Positions 58,301 through 64,000 of a stretch of DNA of 64,000 nt are shown here, piece by piece. The first letter of the stretch is position 1. The number at the start of each line of letters is the position of its first letter. This stretch comes from Zasmidium citrigriseum (Eukaryota; Ascomycota; Dothideomycetes; Mycosphaerellales; Mycosphaerellaceae), in assembly GCA_002786025.1 (NCBI GenBank), contig NHNW01000076.1:1-64000 (forward strand). Reading direction: 5' to 3'. The notes below the pieces were generated by a model. The model ran no database searches, had not been told where the DNA came from, and was given only the letters and a program-made list of their open reading frames with translations. Made by a program: the position numbers and the translations under genes.

Positions 58301-58454
58301 ACCACCAGGATATAGCACGCCCTTCGGAGGCACTCCGGGCGGCTATGGCCCTGTACGATATGGAAACGTTCCAGGCGAAACGCCAGGATACAACTCCAAC
58401 GAAGAAGATACGAGCTACGACTACTTTCGACGCGGGAGGACGCAAGGAAGATAG
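55347..58454 (+). CDS. CSC1/OSCA-type stress-gated cation channel (RSN1/PHM7 family)
   Basis: Exons 55,347-55,436, 55,492-57,126 and 57,180-58,454 (introns 55 and 53 nt) encode 999 aa. The order of parts fits the family: a first membrane helix at about 36-56 (SLAFSLGLAAAIALLFCFLRP), two helices at about 118-190 (IFSIVAVLGCGILIPINLI; YVFLAYVFDGIIMFFLWI), a long cytosolic domain with HARTLLVTDVPKELRSDEG, and then the RSN1_7TM core (WIALLTLLWIVPNMLIAVF through LPFLIAGFKWYCAK). The CSC1/OSCA/TMEM63 proteins are osmotically or mechanically gated cation channels of the plasma or internal membranes. The ~220-residue C-terminal tail is hydrophilic, Ser/Gly/Arg-rich, and ends YDYFRRGRTQGR, as in many ascomycete orthologues. 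The first exon is 30 codons and carries the extracytosolic N-terminus. Confidence 0.92.
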
Positions 58455-59307
58455 ACTGGATTTGAGGGAATAGAGGACCGGCGTTTGTTGCTTTTGTAAG
58501 AGTACACAGAAATGAAGCATCGAACGGAGAAAGGGGGACAACATACTTAATATCTTGGGCGGAGAAGCATGGCATGGCAGCGAAACGTGGGCGTAGTAGC
58601 TGGCCGGATTGGATGGGTGCGGTGGAGTTTGCTGCATAGTTCGTTAGTCACGTCGACACGACCTCATCAAAAGCGAGTCTTTTATGTTCACATTTGAGTG
58701 ATTTTCGTATCTTCTTCTGAGTCATTTGAGGAGTAGTTGCTCACTGTGTGTTGTCTCCTCGGGCGATCACATGCGGCTATTCTTAGTCGCCGGGAACAGC
58801 CGCATCGGGCAGCGAAATGAAGGAAAGCGAAGGCTCGTCTCAGCCAACCTCTTTCTCTGTTCCTTCTCCACCTGACAACCACACAACGCGACCCAAAGAA
58901 TTCACTCGTCGGGGAAGAATCACTTCCTGACGAACCACAAGCTCAGATAAATTCGCATTCTCGATTTTCTGGACATCCACTCATCTATGGGCTACTCCGG
59001 AGAATCTACGACCGTCGTTTTTAACACCCACCGCGACGCCTTCGCATCCTCCTTCCTCGCCAACGCTGCCGGCCTGTCGCGCACCGATTCTAGCTTCGCC
59101 AGTCTGCTGTGGCTAGCGGTAGTTAGCCCACCGTAGAGGGTTTCCTTGAAGGTGGGCGAAAACTGTGAAAGAGACGCTGCTTGAAGCGGCGGGAATTTGT
59201 TCACGTGCAAACGTCAGAGGTTTGCGGGTCATATGCGGTGGATGAGGGTGTAGAGGCCACAGGATTTGGTTGAGACAAGAGAAGGACGCGAGCGACGTCT
59301 TGCGAAA
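58455..59307. other. Intergenic, possibly containing a 5' exon of the kinase gene
   Basis: An ATG at 58,987 opens 44 codons (MGYSGESTTVVFNTHRD...) that could splice from a GT at 59,119 to an AG at 59,262 and stay in frame with the kinase, adding 59 residues. The 144-nt intron is long for this window, and the exon is not recognisably conserved, so it is left as an alternative. The remainder is featureless. Confidence 0.4.
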
Positions 59308-61081
59308 ATGCCGGCCATGGATATCGACAATGGTACGAGCGCTCTGGATATCCAGCGCTCTCCGCCTATGAAGATCAACTCGCCGCGTTTGGCTGTGCGT
59401 GATGCGCCTGTGGAGGACGAGGTTCCGATTCCTAAGCTGGACCACGAGGCGATCAAGGAGAAGGCCAGGAAGCGCAAGAAGAACAAGAAGAAGGGCATGC
59501 CACCAGCTGCGCCTGCGGTCAATGTGATCAAAGGCTTTCAGACGCCTGTCACTTCTTGCGGCGAGGAGTCGGACGCTTCTACAATCGGCACACCGAGGAT
59601 TGGCGCTACCAGGATGCAGGACATCTCCAGTGTGACGAACAGCCCAGCGATCAGACCTGCGACCCCCGGGAATGGAGTCAGTGCTCTCAAGGCGCGCCTT
59701 GATGCTCTTGCGCTGGATGGAGAGGATAGCCGTACGAGCCTGGCCCGTGTCATGACTAACGGCTCGAACTATGGCAGCGGCGATGTCACGCCTTCTTCTC
59801 GTGGGAGTGATGGCGACAAGACTGAGATGGAGGCTTACGATGTCCCACTTGATCAGGACTTTGTCTCTCCAGACGCTGGTACGAGGACTCCTCTTTACGC
59901 GTCCCAGGCAATTGAGGGTGGCCTGCGAACCGAATCTATTCATCGCAAGATGTGCGCCGCTGACTTCGAGCCACTTCGGTGCCTTGGGAAGGGAGCCTTT
60001 GGGACCGTTCACTTGGTGAAGCAACAGGCTACAGGGCGACTGTATGCGCAGAAGCAGTTCAAGAAAGCCAGTCTGACTGTCCACAAGCGTTTGATCGAAC
60101 AGACGCGCACTGAGCGCACCATCTTGGAATCAGTCAACAGACACCCATTCGTTGTGAAGCTGTTCTATGCTTTCCAGGACCAGGAGAAGCTCTATCTCAT
60201 CCTGGAATATGCACAGGGTGGTGAGCTCTTCACTCACTTGGCAATGGAGCGCATGTTCCCGGAGGACGTTGCATCTTTCTACATGGCCGAGATGGTCCTC
60301 GCTCTGGAACACTTGCATCAGAATGTTCGCGTCATCTATCGGGACTTGAAGCCAGAGAACTGCCTACTCGATGTTGAGGGCCACCTTCTGCTTACCGATT
60401 TTGGACTGTCAAAAGTGGCTCTTGATGGAGAGGACGAGCGAGCGAACAGCGTTCTAGGCACGATCGAATACATGGCACCAGAGGTCGTTGAGGGGAAGGC
60501 TTACGATTTCTCGGTCGACTGGTGGTCTCTCGGAGCTATTGGCTTCGACCTGCTCACTGGCAGCCCACCTTTCGGGGGCAACAACCACGCCAAGATTCAA
60601 CAAAACATCCTCAAGCAGAAGCTGCAGCTGCCATACTTCCTTGGACCCGACGCGAAAGACCTTCTCACGCGTCTTCTCCGCAAAGAGCCATCGAAGCGCC
60701 TGGGTGGTAGTACACCTAAGGACATCAAGACGCTGAAGTCGCACCGCTTCTTCAGAAAGATCGACTGGAAGAAGCTCGAGAAGCGGGAGCTTGAACCGGT
60801 AAGCTATACATGACCCACCTCCCGTGATCCACGGTTTTGGGGCTGACTTGTTCTCTTTTTAGCCTATCCAGCCCGTCGTCACCGACCCCGAGCTAGCCGA
60901 GAACTTCAGCAAAGACTTTACTGACTTGCCGCTCAGCCCGGTCTTCACGCGCAGCAGCAAGATGTTTGATGACTACGCGAATGGGTCTGGGTACGTCCCG
61001 ATGGAGAGCAATCCGTTTGGTGGCTTCAGCTTTGTTGCGAGCAAGAGTCTGCTGGAGGACAATTTCATGTTGGATGCTTGA
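59308..61081 (+). CDS. S6K/Psk1-like AGC-family Ser/Thr kinase
   Basis: Exons 59,308-60,798 and 60,863-61,081 (64-nt intron) encode 569 aa. A disordered N-terminus of ~215 residues with a basic run (KARKRKKNKKKG) precedes the kinase domain from DFEPLRCLGKGAFG (residue 219). Visible residues are the ATP Lys249, YRDLKPEN with Asp346, DFG at 364, and the activation loop S381VLGTIEYMAPE. The C-terminal AGC extension has LSPVFTR (turn-motif region) and NPFGGFSFV, a hydrophobic motif with a phosphorylatable Ser. These fit fungal S6-kinase relatives such as fission yeast Psk1, controlled by PDK1 and TORC1, which link nutrients to translation. Ser381 stands where mammalian S6K has Thr. The start could lie upstream if a 5' exon at 58,987 is used. 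Confidence 0.88.
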
Positions 61082-61640
61082 CTGCATGGAAGAAGCGCTC
61101 ACGCGACGGACCTGTGCGCGTGGCAACACAGGCGCGAGGGAGCATGTGGTGCGTCGATGCATGTCTGTGTGTTGTACGTAAACGCGTGCGGACTTACTAC
61201 CGGTACTAATAGGCGATTCTTATGGAAAATTTGGGCATCATCCATTCAACACTTTCATTCGCGACTGTTCAATTTATAGATCAAACGCGGTCCTGGGATG
61301 TTGCTTGCTCCAAAGAAGCAAGGCTGTGCCTGCCATAACACGCATCTAGTTGAGGTACGAAATCTCGGATCTCGACTGTTGCATCACCATCCTCATCGAT
61401 CACCGCAGCTGGCACATGCATCCCTAATTTCTCGCCTGTGCTGCAGGCGGGTTGGTGATCAAGTCATCTGCTCGCAAATATCACCAGACGAGAGGGCTGC
61501 CGTTGAACATCCTCGGTGGAGGCTTCTCCGCTCCCCACATCTCATCGTTCAGTCCTCTCCAGGGGATTGGTAAATGGCCATTGCTGGATTGTTATTTGGC
61601 CATTGCTCGCGATATCGTCGTCAGGAGACTGTAAAGCACT
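61082..61640. other. 3' flank of kinase gene and island edge
   Basis: Normal composition. Short plus-strand frames (61,298-61,634) show no recognisable product. RIP-type composition begins around 61,635-61,690. Confidence 0.5.
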
Positions 61641-61796
61641 AGATCCTAGATATTAGCGATTTCCTCATAGTAATTGCCGCTCTTGGCGGGACACGTCGCC
61701 GTCGCGTCTCCTACCTCGACTTTAATCCTTCCTTCTTTCCTAATATACCCTTATTGTTACACCCTAAGGTGTTATTATCGCCCTACCGCCGCTACT
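61641..61796. other. RIP-mutated leader of MULE relic
   Basis: Transition into RIP composition. It probably contains the 5' end of the element. No terminal inverted repeat could be confirmed because the other end is outside the window. Confidence 0.35.
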
Positions 61797-64000
61797 ATGT
61801 CCGCTCCGCCCCCTATACCCCCCTCTGCCTTATAGTATAACTACGAGTAGTCGATATTACTGTCGTAGGCGTAGTATTTCGGTAACGGGCCCGGTAACCG
61901 TTAACCTAGCGATTTCTTCTAAGATCTTAATAATAAGGGCGATAAGAGCGATAGCGGTAACTCTAGATTCGATAAGGAGGTATTAGAAGGCGCGATAATC
62001 GATAGAGTAGATAGTTTCGAGCGGCTAGAAGAGATTAATAGTAATAACGAAGAAGTACCGGTTAGTAGCCGTCTCGACGTTAAAGAAGTCGCTACTGCCG
62101 CCGCCGTAGCGCTAGCGGCTCGCTCTAGCTCTAGCCTTAGTAATAAGGACGTAGAGTATAAGTCTAAGGAAGAAGAAGTTACTATAGGCTAGCCGTTAGC
62201 AAATCTACCTTATAGCGAGTCGTATAGCTTATATTACCGTACTTTCGATACTATATAGGCCTAGGCGGCCGAGCGAGGGTTTGTAGTAGCACTAAGGTCT
62301 AGCAACAAGTCGAAGCGGCCTAAGTTAGCTAGTAAATATGTTAGTAGGCTTATTACTTATAATTAAGGGCGTCTACCGAAGGAGCGCGAGAAGCGTAGAT
62401 AGCTAGGTGCTATATCTAGAAGGATTAATTGTTAGTAGAGCTGTACTATACGTGCCTATAACTTAATAGATCTAGACGGCTAGTAGATAATAGGTAGCTC
62501 TCGTTATAAGTACAATTACGCTCCTTTACTAGCTAGTACGTTTGTAACGTACCGACGGCGCTAGCGGTTATAGAAGAAGTTTAAGAAGGAAGTACTTAAC
62601 GACCTTAACGCTAACGTAAGCGCTTAATCGTCGTTGTTAAGGCTGTAAGAGCGATATAGAAGCTATAAGTTAGAAATTAAGTCGTTACGTATTACCGCGA
62701 GAGCGACGTACTAACGTCGTCTATAGGCCTATAGACTATTAAGGATATCTATAATATCTAGCGGCTCTTACGCCGAGCGCTCTAAGGTAATTTAACCGCT
62801 CTAGACGCTCTTAAAAGGATTCTTAAAGAGTAGTACTATCTTTACCGCCTTAGTAAGGTAGAGCGTAGACTAAACCGTAGATCCCTTAATAAGTTACTTA
62901 TTCTTAACCCTTAGATAATAGCTATCTATAAGCTCTATCCGGAGTATATTATTATAGATAACACCTATAAGACGAATCGATATAACTAGCCCCTATTTAA
63001 CCTATCTAGCGGTACTAGTACTAGTAATATAATACCCCTAGGCTATTATATTATAGGTAAAGAGGATAAAGCCGCCTTTATATAGGTCTTTAAGTAATTT
63101 AAATCGCTCTTAACTAAGCACTTGCTACTATTGCTAAACCTATAGGTTATAGACCGAGACTATAGTTATATAAATGCCCTTAATAAGGTGTTTCCTTATA
63201 TACTAGCCCTTATCTACGTATAGTATATGTTTAAGAACGTATAGGCCTAGGCCCGGAAGGTACTTAAGTAGCGACTAGTCTACGACGACGATAGTAAGCT
63301 TTTGTACTACGAAGATACTAAAGAGTATACTAACTTTATCGAGATCTTTTATAAGATAGTATACGCGAAGAGCGAAGTAACCTTCTACGAAAACAACGCT
63401 CGTCTAGCTACTATAAACGAGCTTCTTTAGGCCTACATCGACCGTAAATACTAGCCTTATAAGGGGAAGCTTATACACTGTTTTTAGTAGAGTAAATTTC
63501 CCTTCTACGGGTAGGCCGTTACGTTAAGGGTAGAAGGCGCTTACTTAACGATAAAGAAGTAGATTACTAGTAAGTATTATAACGTTCTAACGCTCTTTCT
63601 AAAGCTCGTGCCCTAGTAGCGATTAAAGGACGGTAAGATTAGAGCACGTATTAACCGAGAGTCTTATAAGATACCTATAAACTTTAGGTACCCCCTCTTT
63701 ACTCGCGTTAATACGAAGATCTATCGTGCCGCCCTTTATAAGGTATACGAGCAATATTAGCTTATAAAGGACGAGATAGTAGTAATCCTTAAAGAGCCTA
63801 GCAAATAACGATCCTACTACGGCTATAACTTTAATAAGGCCTAGGGAATTATCTATAAGTATAAGATTATAGATATAATAGAAGTAGAGGGTTCCTTTAC
63901 CTTTAAAACGGCTTACTTTGACAGATACTAGTATATTAATAAGGCGGCTATACCTATCTATTAGATTATCGTTATTAAGCGGACTAAGGAGCTAACAACC
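61797..64000 (+). pseudogene. MULE (Mutator-like) transposase relic, cut by window end
   Basis: From ATG 61,797 a plus-strand frame encodes an acidic N-terminus, then a FAR1-type DNA-binding region (AAERGFVVALRSSNKSKRPK ... RLPKEREKRR ... ISRRINC**SCTIRAY) at about 62,250-62,460. A shift of frame occurs around 62,640-62,690. The second frame then gives IKDIYNI*RLLRRAL, PEYIIIDNTYKTNRYN (first Asp, 62,950), LGYYIIGKEDKAAFI, VIDRDYSYINAL (second Asp), YMFKNV (former WHxxKNV) near 63,223, and EGAYLTIKK near 63,530. This order is characteristic of fungal MULE transposases. In-frame stops are TAG/TAA from RIP. The C-terminal part continues to the window edge. Confidence 0.8.

Noticed and set aside
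1..64000. tRNA, rRNA or snRNA genes
   Set aside because: No cloverleaf with conserved A/B boxes and no rRNA-like sequence was recognised by eye; a dedicated tRNA scan could still find one.

Overview
The window looks like chromosomal DNA of a filamentous ascomycete, probably a Dothideomycete. The genes have short introns (mostly 50-65 nt, GT...AG, with CTRAY-like branch sites). Gene families typical of that group are present (HET domain, 2EXR/F-box-like proteins, fungal transcription-factor-like proteins, YAT permease, CSC1 channel). The repeats carry extreme repeat-induced point mutation (RIP). The lineage is inferred from gene content and mutation style only.

The layout alternates between two base-composition regimes with sharp edges. 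About 1-15,370, 35,165-54,770 and 61,640-64,000 are RIP-mutated mobile-element graveyards: CpA and TpG are almost absent over long stretches, TpA is in great excess, and CpG is kept. In these blocks, long reading frames can still be followed if TAG/TAA codons are read as former CAG/CAA/TGG. Block 1 holds a two-ORF element with a small hairpin before, between and after its ORFs, then a RecQ-type helicase relic and a convergent, long, DUF6589-like relic. Block 2 holds a MULE-like transposase relic, then a possible ~16 kb element (about 38.79-54.77 kb) with inverted terminal minisatellites, inverted arrays of a TAACGGACGAAAC-type motif, and a decayed integrase-type DDE transposase near its right end. 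Block 3 is the first ~2.2 kb of a second MULE transposase relic and runs off the window.

Gene island 1 (15.4-35.1 kb) carries, in order: a fungal-restricted protein of unknown function, a 2EXR/F-box-like protein, a secreted Ser/Thr-rich repeat protein, TMA7, a broken HET gene running into the 3' end of a transcription-factor-like gene, a secreted Pro/Gly-rich protein, a YAT-family amino-acid permease divergent from a phytanoyl-CoA-dioxygenase-like enzyme, a protein with a six-cysteine cluster and two WW domains, an Asteroid/XPG-type nuclease-like protein, and an NHP6-type HMG-box protein. Gene island 2 (54.8-61.6 kb) carries a CSC1/OSCA-type ion channel and an S6K/Psk1-like AGC kinase.

Most intact genes are ordinary housekeeping or accessory functions that do not form one pathway. 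The permease and dioxygenase share a promoter region and might be co-regulated. The most unusual content is in the RIP blocks. Exon structures and relic translations were worked out by eye; no database search was possible.
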